Of a DNA stretch of 61,946 nucleotides, positions 8,837 to 19,025 are shown piece after piece (position 1 is the stretch's first letter; each line of letters opens with the position of its first letter). Under the pieces are notes generated by a model. The model worked only from the letters and a program-made list of their open reading frames with translations. It ran no database searches and was not told where the DNA came from. Source of the stretch: Verrucomicrobiota bacterium (lineage in GTDB: Bacteria; Verrucomicrobiota; Verrucomicrobiia; Limisphaerales; UBA8199); contig PSRM01000072.1 of assembly GCA_003176045.1 (NCBI GenBank), positions 1-61,946 of the forward strand, in the 5' to 3' direction. A program made the translations under genes and the position numbers.

Positions 8837-11761
8837 CTACTCCGCCGAAGCGCCCGAGGGGACTGCAGGGGAAGCGGCGGAGGGCTTCGATCCTTCATGA
8901 ATCTCCTTTAGTGGCCACCAGTTGAGCAAGACGGGCAGCAACACCAAGGACGCTACAAAGCACTCAACCAACCCCAGCACCAGCAATAATCCCAGTCGTG
9001 CATTGGCAGGAACCTGGGACAACATTAGTACTCCGAATCCCAGAGAAACCGCAAGGGTGTTAATCAGAGCCGGTGGGCCTGTCAGCCTCATAGCCTGCCT
9101 AAGAGCATCCAGTCGAGATTGCTCTGTGGTGCTGTCGTCCTGCGGTCCTGTGGTCCTGTTGTCACGTTGTCTCGTAATCCCTTCAAGCAACTGAATCGAG
9201 CAATTCACCCCGATGCCCAGAGTCATCGCCGCGAACATGGAAGTGGCCACTCCAAAGGGAATGTCCGCCCAACCCATGATCGCCAATTTAACAATCACTG
9301 CCAGCAAACTGGGTAGCACACAAAACAACCCCCAACGCACGGAACCGCCCAGCACAGCCGTCACGATGCAGATGCCGAGCACGGAAAAAATTAACGACCA
9401 AATCTGCGTGTCCGTAATTCCTTTAATGAGCGATTGGCTTAAGGCAACATCGCCGGCAAATCCGAGCCGGATACGCTTCGCCAGCAAATTGGTGCGCTCG
9501 TAGTGGCGCAGATCGTTCATGAGCCGGGCGGTTCCCGCAAAATTTGCATCCTTTAAAAAAACTGTCGTCAGAGATTCCCAATAATTCGTATCCACGATTT
9601 GCTGTAGCCGCCGCGGGCCGCGTGCCAGCCGATAGTAATCCCACATAAGTTTGGTTTCGCCGGCGTCCGCGGGCAATTGGCGCCCTTCCGGATCATTGGG
9701 GCGAGCCATGAAGCGAGTCGTTTCGAGGTACTCTGCGGGTCCAAGCACGCCGCCAACGGCGCAGTCCTTGTGCCCGCGGATGAACGACGCCAGACCTCCA
9801 AGCGTACGAATGAGATTTGGGCTAAAGTGACTGCGCACGATCAGGCTATAGTTCGCGCTCCCCTGTTTTGCCAACTCGTTCCAGAAATTCGAGCTGAAAG
9901 TCCCTATGGCAGGACGGGCCGTAATGGCGTCACTCGCCCGGTTCACCATCTCGATGTGGGTTTGCCACGTAGGCGCGGTTGCGCCGGTTTGATCGGATCG
10001 GTCCGATTTAATGACCTTGAGAATAAGCTCACTGCCAAGCAGCATTGCCTGGTCGTCCACCAAGGCACCTGGCAGGCGCACCTCAAGTTTGGTAACTGCG
10101 GTCGCAGGCAGTTTCCCTGTCACGAGGTTCGAGGCAGAACAGGAGACGAGCAACAGGTGCATCCCGTAGAAATCCGCGTTCACCCTCTTTGTCACTCGGC
10201 GGAACTCACTGCTGGGATCAAATGCATCTGTCCAGCTATCCTGTACTTTTAAACGCGATAAGCCAAATGGGGTCAACAACATGATTGCCGCGGTCGTTCC
10301 TACAACCCACCAGCGCCTGCGCAATACCACTTCGGCAAAGCGTCCAAACCAGATTTCGAGTCCAGATGACCTTGAATTCGCGGAGCGATTTCTCCTGGTC
10401 CGCAGCCATTCGGGCCTTAATAACCTGAGGAGGGCCGGTACAACACTGCATGAAAACAACAACCCAATCAAAACACCCACACCCGTGCAGATTCCAAACG
10501 CCCGCACAGGCCAAAGTGGCGAAAATCCGAAGGAGAAAAACCCGATCGCAGTAGTCACTGATGTGTTGGCCACCGAGTTGACCATACTATCGAATGTCTC
10601 GCGCAAAACCGTTCCACGCTCCCCACGCTCCTCACGCTCTCCGCGCTCCTCACGCTCTTTCCTGAGTAGCCTGAAATACCTGCTAAAAATATAGATGTCG
10701 TTCATGACGCCGGTCGCGGCGAGCAGAATGGGCATTACCGCGAGCGTCAGATAGACGGGCACCCCACACCAGCCCATCAGTCCAAAAACCACCACCAGAG
10801 TTCCCGCGACTCCGGGCAAAGGCACGAGCATCGCCGGAACGGTTTTGAAGCTCACATAGAACACCAGCATCATCACGGCAATTGCGACCGGCAGAAGGCC
10901 GATTCGCCTCGACACGAGCAGGCGAAACTCATAGAAGCTCCGCGGCCAGGCCAACGGGCGTTCCTCGGTCATGCCACGGGTGGTAGTGCCCAGCAGAGCA
11001 CTGGGCACACCGAGGTCTTCCAGGATATGAATGCCTAGCAAAGATTCCGCCGCCGGCGCTCCGGTCACAGCCAGTTCTTCTGGCGCGCCTGCCAATTTGC
11101 GGGCCTTTAAAATGCCTCGCAGCCGGCCGTAGAGGTCGGTGCGGTCTGCTCCGGGCATGGCGCCGACGAGAATGGCCGTGGATTTGCCATCTGAGGACAC
11201 CAGTGTTCCCGTGTACAGCTCGATGCGCCTCAAGTCCTCTCGCAATTGATCTAATTCACCTCGTGTTTTGAGCGGGGGCTCTAGCAGCTTCTGATGAATG
11301 AGGGTGCCCGGACGCAGATGAAAGCTCGGCTCAGTGGCCAGACTCATGATGTCATGGGTATCCGCCCCGGGCAATGTTGACAGCTCGGATGTGAGATCTC
11401 GGATTAGCTGTATAGTTTCAGGGTTAAAGATGCCCTCCGGACGATCGGAATGGATCAAGACCACCAATTGATCATTTATTCCGAACCGCACGCGGATGTT
11501 CTTATCGTGTAGAACCTCCGGCGCAGTGGGAGAGACCAAGGCCTGCCCATCCGTCCGCAGCTTGAGCCTTGCTAAACCCGGCGCAGCCCCTGCGCTGACG
11601 AGCGCTGAAATTAGCAGTGTGCGCCACGGATAGGTGATGGAGTAGAAAGCGAGGTTCTTGAAAAAACCGACGATAGCTCGATGAATTCCGATCGGGCGCA
11701 CTATCAACAAGATTACCGGTGAACCTGCTCCAGAGAAACACGAAAGAGTCAAATTTGCCAA
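8837..11761 (-). CDS. MMPL/RND-superfamily exporter
   Basis: Large inner-membrane transporter of the RND superfamily, MMPL type, 974 aa. The order is TM1 near residue 40, a long periplasmic loop (about 65-285), a cluster of five helices (about 290-450), TM7 near 490, a second large periplasmic loop, and a last helix cluster (about 790-955). A charged cytoplasmic segment rich in R and E with near-repeated 'EREERGE' lies after the first cluster. Proteins of this type move lipids or hopanoid-like molecules using the proton gradient; the substrate cannot be read here. The start is uncertain: a GTG about 20 codons downstream is also possible. It is a single-gene unit divergent from the GH57 gene. 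Confidence 0.85.
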   Translation of the reverse strand: MANLTLSCFSGAGSPVILLIVRPIGIHRAIVGFFKNLAFYSITYPWRTLLISALVSAGAAPGLARLKLRTDGQALVSPTAPEVLHDKNIRVRFGINDQLVVLIHSDRPEGIFNPETIQLIRDLTSELSTLPGADTHDIMSLATEPSFHLRPGTLIHQKLLEPPLKTRGELDQLREDLRRIELYTGTLVSSDGKSTAILVGAMPGADRTDLYGRLRGILKARKLAGAPEELAVTGAPAAESLLGIHILEDLGVPSALLGTTTRGMTEERPLAWPRSFYEFRLLVSRRIGLLPVAIAVMMLVFYVSFKTVPAMLVPLPGVAGTLVVVFGLMGWCGVPVYLTLAVMPILLAATGVMNDIYIFSRYFRLLRKEREERGEREERGERGTVLRETFDSMVNSVANTSVTTAIGFFSFGFSPLWPVRAFGICTGVGVLIGLLFSCSVVPALLRLLRPEWLRTRRNRSANSRSSGLEIWFGRFAEVVLRRRWWVVGTTAAIMLLTPFGLSRLKVQDSWTDAFDPSSEFRRVTKRVNADFYGMHLLLVSCSASNLVTGKLPATAVTKLEVRLPGALVDDQAMLLGSELILKVIKSDRSDQTGATAPTWQTHIEMVNRASDAITARPAIGTFSSNFWNELAKQGSANYSLIVRSHFSPNLIRTLGGLASFIRGHKDCAVGGVLGPAEYLETTRFMARPNDPEGRQLPADAGETKLMWDYYRLARGPRRLQQIVDTNYWESLTTVFLKDANFAGTARLMNDLRHYERTNLLAKRIRLGFAGDVALSQSLIKGITDTQIWSLIFSVLGICIVTAVLGGSVRWGLFCVLPSLLAVIVKLAIMGWADIPFGVATSMFAAMTLGIGVNCSIQLLEGITRQRDNRTTGPQDDSTTEQSRLDALRQAMRLTGPPALINTLAVSLGFGVLMLSQVPANARLGLLLVLGLVECFVASLVLLPVLLNWWPLKEIHEGSKPSAASPAVPSGASAE

Positions 11762-11804
11762 TGCTGCGCCTTGCGGTGCACGGGTCGCTTTTGAGATTTG
11801 ATGT

Positions 11805-11880
11805 TTGGAGCTTCTCTGGTGTTTGGAGTTTGAAGTTTGGTGTTTGTATGGTGGAGTTTGGTGTTTGGTGTTTTTCTTTT
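11805..11880. repeat. 'tggtgtttggagtttgaag' low-complexity repeat
   Basis: G/T-rich degenerate tandem sequence in the divergent promoter region between the MMPL exporter and the GH57 gene. It is related to the block at 5773-5918. Confidence 0.55.
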
Positions 11881-11914
11881 TGGTATTCGCGGTTTTCTAT
11901 ACGAAGCTCCTCCT

Positions 11915-13084
11915 ATGCGCACCGTCCATCACGCGCTCGTTTTAAATCTGCATCAGCCGCTTGGCAATCTAGAGGCGTTGATGGCCGAGAATGAATGGGC
12001 CGCGAAAGAAATCCTTTTTGCCATTGATCGCATCCCGCGCTCGCTTTGGGATTTTGAGGATGTTGGCCGGGTGCATCTCTCACTATCGGGGACACTGCTG
12101 GAGACGCTGGCTCGGCCGGATTTTCAGGAGCACGTTTATGGGATCGTCAAATGTGGTGATCTGCTCTGGCATTTGCAAAACCAGAAGATTATTCGGATCC
12201 TGGGCACAGGCTATTATCACCCGGTTCTGCCGTTGATTCCGCAGGCGGACTGGGAGGAACAGCTTCGGCGTTGGCAAGGCATCGCCCGGCATTTGTTTGC
12301 GCGCGAGCATTTTTCCGGTTTCTGGCCGCCGGAGATGGGCTTCTGCATGGAGCTGATCCCGGTGCTCAAACGATTGGGCTATCGCTATGTGCTCGTGGAC
12401 AGTGAGCATATCGAGCCGATCAGCCCAATGCGTTGGGAAGAGGTGCGCTATCGGCCTCACCTGGCGCGGCACGGCGGGGAAGAAATTGTGATTGTGGCCC
12501 GCGACCGCGATTTATCTTACGCGCAGGAAGCGGGTATGGACACCGGCTGGTTTATGCAAGAGGTCCATGAGCGCACCAAACATTGCGATTTTCCGCCGCT
12601 GGTAACCACGTGCAGCGACGGTGACAATGGCGGCTGGTTCCGCAATGTTTCGCCTAAGGGAAACTTTTGGGGCGTTCTGTACCAGCCTCTGCTGGAATGG
12701 GTTCGCCGCGGTGACACGGAAATGCGTCCGACCTTCATAGACGACTATCTCAACCAGCACGGAGCGCATGGCGAGGTGCGCGTTCGAACGGGCGCTTGGA
12801 ACACCGGTTGGCATAATGGCATCGGGTTCATTCAGTGGACCGGTTCACAAGCCCAGAAGGACGCTCTGAAACGCGTCACCGAAACCAGCCGCGCCCTCCA
12901 CGAGGCCTTCGCGAAGAGCCCTGCTTCGGGAGATCGTGAGAGGCGCAATCACCTGGCGGAGGCCCAGTGGCGTCTGCTGCGGGCTGAGACCAGTTGCAAT
13001 TTCTTCTGGGGCGAAGCCTGGGTAGCGCGCTGCCATCAGGACCTGGAGGAGGTATGGCGATGTCTTCAGCGGGCAGAAAGCTAG
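11915..13084 (+). CDS. Glycoside hydrolase family 57 protein
   Basis: A GH57-type (beta/alpha)7-barrel enzyme acting on alpha-glucans (amylase, branching enzyme or 4-alpha-glucanotransferase class); which of these is not clear. The N-terminal signature LVLNLHQPLGN is typical of GH57, and FWPPEMGF contains the candidate nucleophile Glu. The ATG at 11915 is chosen because the family motif follows directly; upstream codons translate an intergenic repeat. The 389-aa length fits compact GH57 enzymes. No signal peptide is visible, so it probably acts in the cytoplasm. Confidence 0.85.
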   Translation: MRTVHHALVLNLHQPLGNLEALMAENEWAAKEILFAIDRIPRSLWDFEDVGRVHLSLSGTLLETLARPDFQEHVYGIVKCGDLLWHLQNQKIIRILGTGYYHPVLPLIPQADWEEQLRRWQGIARHLFAREHFSGFWPPEMGFCMELIPVLKRLGYRYVLVDSEHIEPISPMRWEEVRYRPHLARHGGEEIVIVARDRDLSYAQEAGMDTGWFMQEVHERTKHCDFPPLVTTCSDGDNGGWFRNVSPKGNFWGVLYQPLLEWVRRGDTEMRPTFIDDYLNQHGAHGEVRVRTGAWNTGWHNGIGFIQWTGSQAQKDALKRVTETSRALHEAFAKSPASGDRERRNHLAEAQWRLLRAETSCNFFWGEAWVARCHQDLEEVWRCLQRAES

Positions 13085-13173
13085 CCAAAGAAATCTCAAG
13101 CATCCGAGTCTTTGTGCAAACGCACAAATTTTTCTTGCAATTGCAGCAAAGGACGCCATAAGATGAGGGTGTA

Positions 13174-13989
13174 ATGGATATCAAAGGCACCGTGGCGGTG
13201 ATTACAGGCGCTGCCGGCGGCATTGGGCGGGCTTTGGCCCTTGAACTGGCCAAGCGCAAAGCGGCGGGCCTGGCGCTGGTGGATCACAGCGATACGGTTC
13301 ATCAGGTTGCCAAGGCCGTCAACGAGTTGGTGGGCAGTGCAATCGCCCACGGCTATACCGGCGACGTAACGGATGAAGGGTTTCGCAAATCCGTTTTTGA
13401 GGACATGGCGTCGAAGCACAACCGTGTGAACATCTGCGTGCCGGCTGCCGGGATTACGCGAGATAGCCTGGCGGTGAAAATTGACAAGGCGACCAACCAG
13501 GTCGTCATCTATCCAATCGAAACTTTCCGGCAGGTGATGGAGATCAATCTGGTCGCGCCGGTTTATTGGGCTCTGGAGATGGTGGCCGGCATCGCCCGGA
13601 TGCGGGCGGAAAAGGGACTTAAGCGTTGGGAGCCAACTGAGCCTCTGGAAGGCGCGGTCATCTTCATTGGTTCAGTGTCCTCGCTCGGGAACAGGGGTCA
13701 GGTTGCGTACGCAGCAACCAAGGCCGGACTCGAAGGTGCGGCGGCGACGCTGATGATGGAGGCTGTGTACCACGGAATCCGTTGCGCGGTCATTCATCCG
13801 GGCTACACGGATACACCGATGGTGCGGGCAATGGGCGAGAAGCTGATCGCTGAGCAAATCATCCCTCGCACGCAACTGCGCCGCTTGATTCAACCGGAAG
13901 AAATCGCTGACGCCATCTGTTTCATGATCTCAAACGCCGCTGTTAGCGGCTCACTATGGGCTGACGCCGGCTGGCATCCGTCGGCCTAA
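13174..13989 (+). CDS. SDR family oxidoreductase
   Basis: NAD(P)-dependent short-chain dehydrogenase, 271 aa. It has GAAGGIGRALA at the cofactor site, the catalytic serine in GSVSSLGNRG and YAATK as the Y-x3-K pair. An insertion of about 20 residues (EKGLKRWEPTEPLEG) precedes the serine strand. It lacks the usual NNAG motif, with VPAAGI in its place. It is co-directional with the FabG-like gene 222 bp downstream and may be a paralogue with a different substrate. Confidence 0.85.
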   Translation: MDIKGTVAVITGAAGGIGRALALELAKRKAAGLALVDHSDTVHQVAKAVNELVGSAIAHGYTGDVTDEGFRKSVFEDMASKHNRVNICVPAAGITRDSLAVKIDKATNQVVIYPIETFRQVMEINLVAPVYWALEMVAGIARMRAEKGLKRWEPTEPLEGAVIFIGSVSSLGNRGQVAYAATKAGLEGAAATLMMEAVYHGIRCAVIHPGYTDTPMVRAMGEKLIAEQIIPRTQLRRLIQPEEIADAICFMISNAAVSGSLWADAGWHPSA

Positions 13990-14095
13990 ACGTTCAAGTT
14001 TCAAAGTTCAAAGTCGCAGACCGGCCAGGGTTCAGGACGCGGTAAGTTCAAAGTTCAAGGTTCGAAGTTCAAGGTTCAAAGTTCGGAGTTTGTAA
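13990..14095. repeat. 'gttcaaagttcaaggttc' degenerate tandem repeat
   Basis: Near-tandem 7-8 bp units between the two SDR genes. The same motif recurs at about 38745-38785. No coding signal is seen. Confidence 0.6.
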
Positions 14096-14211
14096 GACAT
14101 AGGGTACTAACCTACTATGCCGTGACGAGGGCTTTTGGTGTAGTGGGAGGATATTCGTTGGGCAAGGAACCCGAATTCCCGAATAAACACAAACATAGAA
14201 GGAGGCAGATC

Positions 14212-15021
14212 ATGATCGCAGAATTAACCAGACCGACACCGGCTTTGGAGACGCGCAATAGCAAGGATGGCGCAAAACTTTTGGCAGGCAAAGTTTGCCT
14301 TGTTACGGGCGGCAGCCGAGGCATTGGGCGCGCCATAGTGACTGCTCTGGCTGAGGCGGGGGCGGACGTAGCTTTCACCTACCAGAATTCGAGAGAACAG
14401 GCGGTGAATCTGGCGGAAACGCTCAAGGCTCAGGAAGACATCCATTGCCGGGCCTACCAGGCTAATGTGGCTTCGGCCGAAGAGATGCAGGAGGTGGTCA
14501 AGGACGTCATTGCGGAGTTTGGCCCGATCACCATTTTGGTTAACAACGCGGGGATCAATCGCGACAAATCGTTCTTGAAAATGACCAAAGCGATGTGGGA
14601 CGAAGTGATGCGCGTGAATCTGGACGGCGTCTTCTCCGCCACGCAGCTTGTTGTTCAATACATGCTGGAGAGCGGCTGGGGTCGAATCATCAATATATCT
14701 TCCATTGTTGGTCAAACAGGAAACTATGGCCAAACCAATTACGCCGCCACCAAAGGCGCCTTGATTTCTTTTACGGCAAGCCTGGCACGCGAATTGGCGC
14801 GCAAAGGCGTGACCGTGAACGCCGTGGCTCCCGGATTCATCGAGACTGATATGGTCAGCGGCATGCCTGAGGCAGCCCTGGCTCAGGTCAAAGCCATGAC
14901 GCCGGTAGGCCGGTTGGGTAAACCCGAAGAAGTGGCAGACGCTGTTGTGTTTTTGGCCAGCCCTCGTTCAGGTTATGTGACCGGGCAGGTCCTGGCGGTC
15001 AACGGCGGGATGTATATGTGA
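14212..15021 (+). CDS. fabG: 3-oxoacyl-ACP reductase-like SDR
   Basis: FabG-type reductase for the ketoreduction step of fatty acid synthesis, or a close paralogue. The motifs are complete: GGSRGIGRAI, NNAGINRD, the serine in NISSIVGQTG, and YAATKGA. The C-terminus GYVTGQVLAVNGGMYM is characteristic of FabG. The ATG at 14212 is preceded by AAGGAGG seven bases upstream, so the in-frame 30 codons before it are excluded. The resulting 269 aa include about 25 residues more than E. coli FabG at the N-terminus. No other fab genes are nearby, so a role in polyhydroxyalkanoate or another acyl pathway is possible. Confidence 0.87.
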   Translation: MIAELTRPTPALETRNSKDGAKLLAGKVCLVTGGSRGIGRAIVTALAEAGADVAFTYQNSREQAVNLAETLKAQEDIHCRAYQANVASAEEMQEVVKDVIAEFGPITILVNNAGINRDKSFLKMTKAMWDEVMRVNLDGVFSATQLVVQYMLESGWGRIINISSIVGQTGNYGQTNYAATKGALISFTASLARELARKGVTVNAVAPGFIETDMVSGMPEAALAQVKAMTPVGRLGKPEEVADAVVFLASPRSGYVTGQVLAVNGGMYM

Positions 15022-15336
15022 GGCGTGATGCGTGATGCGTGAAACGTGGAACGTGAAACGTGAAACGTGAAACGTGAAACGTGAAACGTGAAACGCGGTG
15101 CGCGGTTGGGGGGCCGTCAAGCGGCAACCGTTTGCGTGTTTCGTATTTCGTCTTGCTTGGGTGCCTGGAGTGATCGGCTTCAGGCTGCAACGGATGAGTC
15201 GCGGACGGAGCGCGGCATTTATTATGCCGCTTCATCGTCCGAACTGAAGCGGGTGCTCGTCTGAACCGGCCGCCAGCGTCGTATCGTTCGGTGAAGCGGC
15301 ATAAATGCCGCGCTCCTGCAACGTGCTTGAGTCCCC
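15022..15336. repeat. Gene-free gap: 'gaaacgtg' tandem array and repeat B inverted copy
   Basis: At 15038-15094 an 8-bp unit (gaaacgtg) repeats about seven times in tandem. At about 15206-15232 and 15292-15316 are the two arms of an inverted repeat with core 'gcggcataaatgccgcgctc' (repeat B), also found at 23160-23267. No gene is evident in the gap. Confidence 0.75.
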
Positions 15337-16218
15337 TCAACGGCCTTTCAACTCGGCGACCGCCTCTCGGACATTCCAAGCAGCCTTTTCGAGGGCGCCT
15401 AGGGCAGAAAGGTGGTCAGCTTTTGTCAACTCGCTGACGATCCGGACGGCGCGGTGCCGCAGCTTGGTGTTGGAGGGATTTACGTCCACCATCAGATTGC
15501 TCATTACCTTGCCGAGCCTAGCCATCGCGAGGGTAGTGAATATATTAAGAAGCAGTTTGGTGGCTGTCCCCGCTTTGAGGCGGGTTGAGCCGGTTAGAAT
15601 CTCGGGTCCCAGGTTTGGCGTTAAGAGAATAGTGGGTAGCAATTGGCGGGGAATTTTGAGAAAGGGATTAAAACAAAGCAGCACTGTCGTGGCACAACGC
15701 TTTTTGGCTTCGCTGAGAGCGCCCCAAACGTAGGGCGTGGTGCCGCTTGCGGCAATTCCGACTACCACATCCTTTCTATTGACGTGGTTGGACGCGATTG
15801 CCTGTTGTCCGGCCGCAGAGTTGTCCTCAGCGCCTTCCACAGATCGCCATAAAGCTGCTTTGCCGCCAGCAATGATACCCTGGACCATATTTCGGGGCGT
15901 CCTGAAAGTAGGAGGGCATTCGCTGGCGTCCAGCACACCCAAGCGTCCGCTTGTGCCAGCACCGACATAGAACAGGCGGCCGCCCAGGCGAAACGCGCGA
16001 ACGATGAGTTGAACCACCTGCTCAATACGGTGGCTCTCGGCTAGAAGTTGTTTCGGCACTTTCGATTCTTCCGAAAGCATGAGCCTGATAGCATCTCGGC
16101 AGCTCATTTTATCGAGATTGCTCGAGCGCGGGTTGCGTTGTTCGGTAGGGGAAGGTTTTGTGGACTTGACGAGTCGTGAGTCCTTTGGATTTCGGGTCTT
16201 GTTGCGACCTGGTGGCAT
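15337..16218 (-). CDS. murQ: N-acetylmuramic acid 6-phosphate etherase
   Basis: Cytoplasmic SIS-domain lyase that cleaves the lactyl ether of N-acetylmuramic acid 6-phosphate to GlcNAc-6-P and D-lactate in peptidoglycan recycling. The N-terminal TEQRNPRSSNLDKMS and the family signature GAGTSGRLGVLDASECPPTF are clear. The ATG at 16218 gives 293 aa, close to E. coli MurQ. Upstream codons run into palindromic repeat A copy 3 and were discarded. The C-terminal helical region is present. No anhydro-MurNAc kinase gene is adjacent. Confidence 0.93.
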   Translation of the reverse strand: MPPGRNKTRNPKDSRLVKSTKPSPTEQRNPRSSNLDKMSCRDAIRLMLSEESKVPKQLLAESHRIEQVVQLIVRAFRLGGRLFYVGAGTSGRLGVLDASECPPTFRTPRNMVQGIIAGGKAALWRSVEGAEDNSAAGQQAIASNHVNRKDVVVGIAASGTTPYVWGALSEAKKRCATTVLLCFNPFLKIPRQLLPTILLTPNLGPEILTGSTRLKAGTATKLLLNIFTTLAMARLGKVMSNLMVDVNPSNTKLRHRAVRIVSELTKADHLSALGALEKAAWNVREAVAELKGR

Positions 16219-16267
16219 AGGCTGGGGCAGAGGATGCCAAACGATCGGGTGGAAAGCGAGAAGCGGA

Positions 16268-16372
16268 AAACGAAAGCGCGGGGATGCCGCGCACTCCAAA
16301 CGCTTCGCGACTTCATGCGCGCTCGTGGTCGCGAAGCGTTTGGAGTGCGGCGTATTCCGCCGCTTTCGTTTT
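16268..16372. repeat. Palindromic repeat A, copy 3
   Basis: Inverted repeat with arms at about 16268-16310 and 16330-16372 carrying the 'ctccaaacgcttcgcga' core. It sits in the divergent region between murQ and the small gene at 16499. Confidence 0.85.
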
Positions 16373-16498
16373 GTTGTGGAGACAATTCGTGGTTTCGCCA
16401 AAAAAGGACGTACCAGGTATCCAATTATCAGCACTCACCACAGGCCGCTTCATGCTTTGGATTTTGGCCAGCGTTTCTGGTACAGTAAAAGTACACAG

Positions 16499-16747
16499 AT
16501 GAACACGACCGAAGAAGCGATATTGAATGTGCTGCTTGAGTTGGAAACCGCCGCTAAGAACTCTTCCAGCGGCGGACACAAATACGACTTCCAGCAACTG
16601 TTCGCGCGCCTTGAGGATCTGGCTGGTCGCTTGCCAAAAGGCTCGGATCCGATGCTGCGGCATTACCTCGACAACAAGAGCTATCAAAAGGCCCGGCTGC
16701 TTCTCCAGGGAAGGGAAGAAGAGAATGCGCGAGGTTCGTGCGGATAG
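16499..16747 (+). CDS. Small conserved-looking hypothetical protein (82 aa)
   Basis: An 82-aa protein with no signal peptide or membrane helix, predicted all-helical (EEAILNVLLELE, FARLEDLAGRLP, LRHYLDNKSYQKARLLLQG) and ending in a Gly/Cys tail. Small Verrucomicrobiota proteins of this pattern are known to me only as hypothetical, so no function is offered. The ATG at 16499 is chosen because upstream codons read the repeat. It is convergent with the antiporter gene. Confidence 0.6.
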   Translation: MNTTEEAILNVLLELETAAKNSSSGGHKYDFQQLFARLEDLAGRLPKGSDPMLRHYLDNKSYQKARLLLQGREEENARGSCG

Positions 16748-16776
16748 CAGCCAAAGCTTACGGGCGCTGACCGATT

Positions 16777-16830
16777 TCGGATTTCGGATTTCAGATTCTT
16801 CATTTAGACCCTCGTTACCTCGGCTGCTAC
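16777..16830. repeat. 'ttcggatttcggattt' repeat and half copy of repeat D
   Basis: A short tandem of 'tttcgga' units (16777-16797) is followed by 'ctcgttacctcggctgctac' (about 16811-16830), which matches one arm of the inverted repeat at 57300-57385. The pair closes the gap between two convergent genes and resembles the sequence inside the FAD/Fe-S oxidase at 2462-2549. Confidence 0.6.
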
Positions 16831-16833
16831 CAA

Positions 16834-18940
<2,107 letters not shown>

Positions 18941-19025
18941 TGGCCAACACTGAACAAACAAAAACGAACAAACAAAACAACACCAAACAGCAAACAGCAG
19001 TAAACAACAGCAAAACCGCAACATT

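Noticed and set aside
8922-9194. Plus-strand frames opposite the MMPL exporter
   Set aside because: Low-complexity Ser/Thr/Asn-rich translation mirrors membrane codons of the real gene.
15038-15094. Tandem 'gaaacgtg' array resembling a CRISPR-like or satellite repeat
   Set aside because: The unit is only 8 bp, without spacers or cas genes; it is simple tandem repetition.
16219-16434. N-terminal extension of MurQ
   Set aside because: It translates palindromic repeat A and lacks family similarity.
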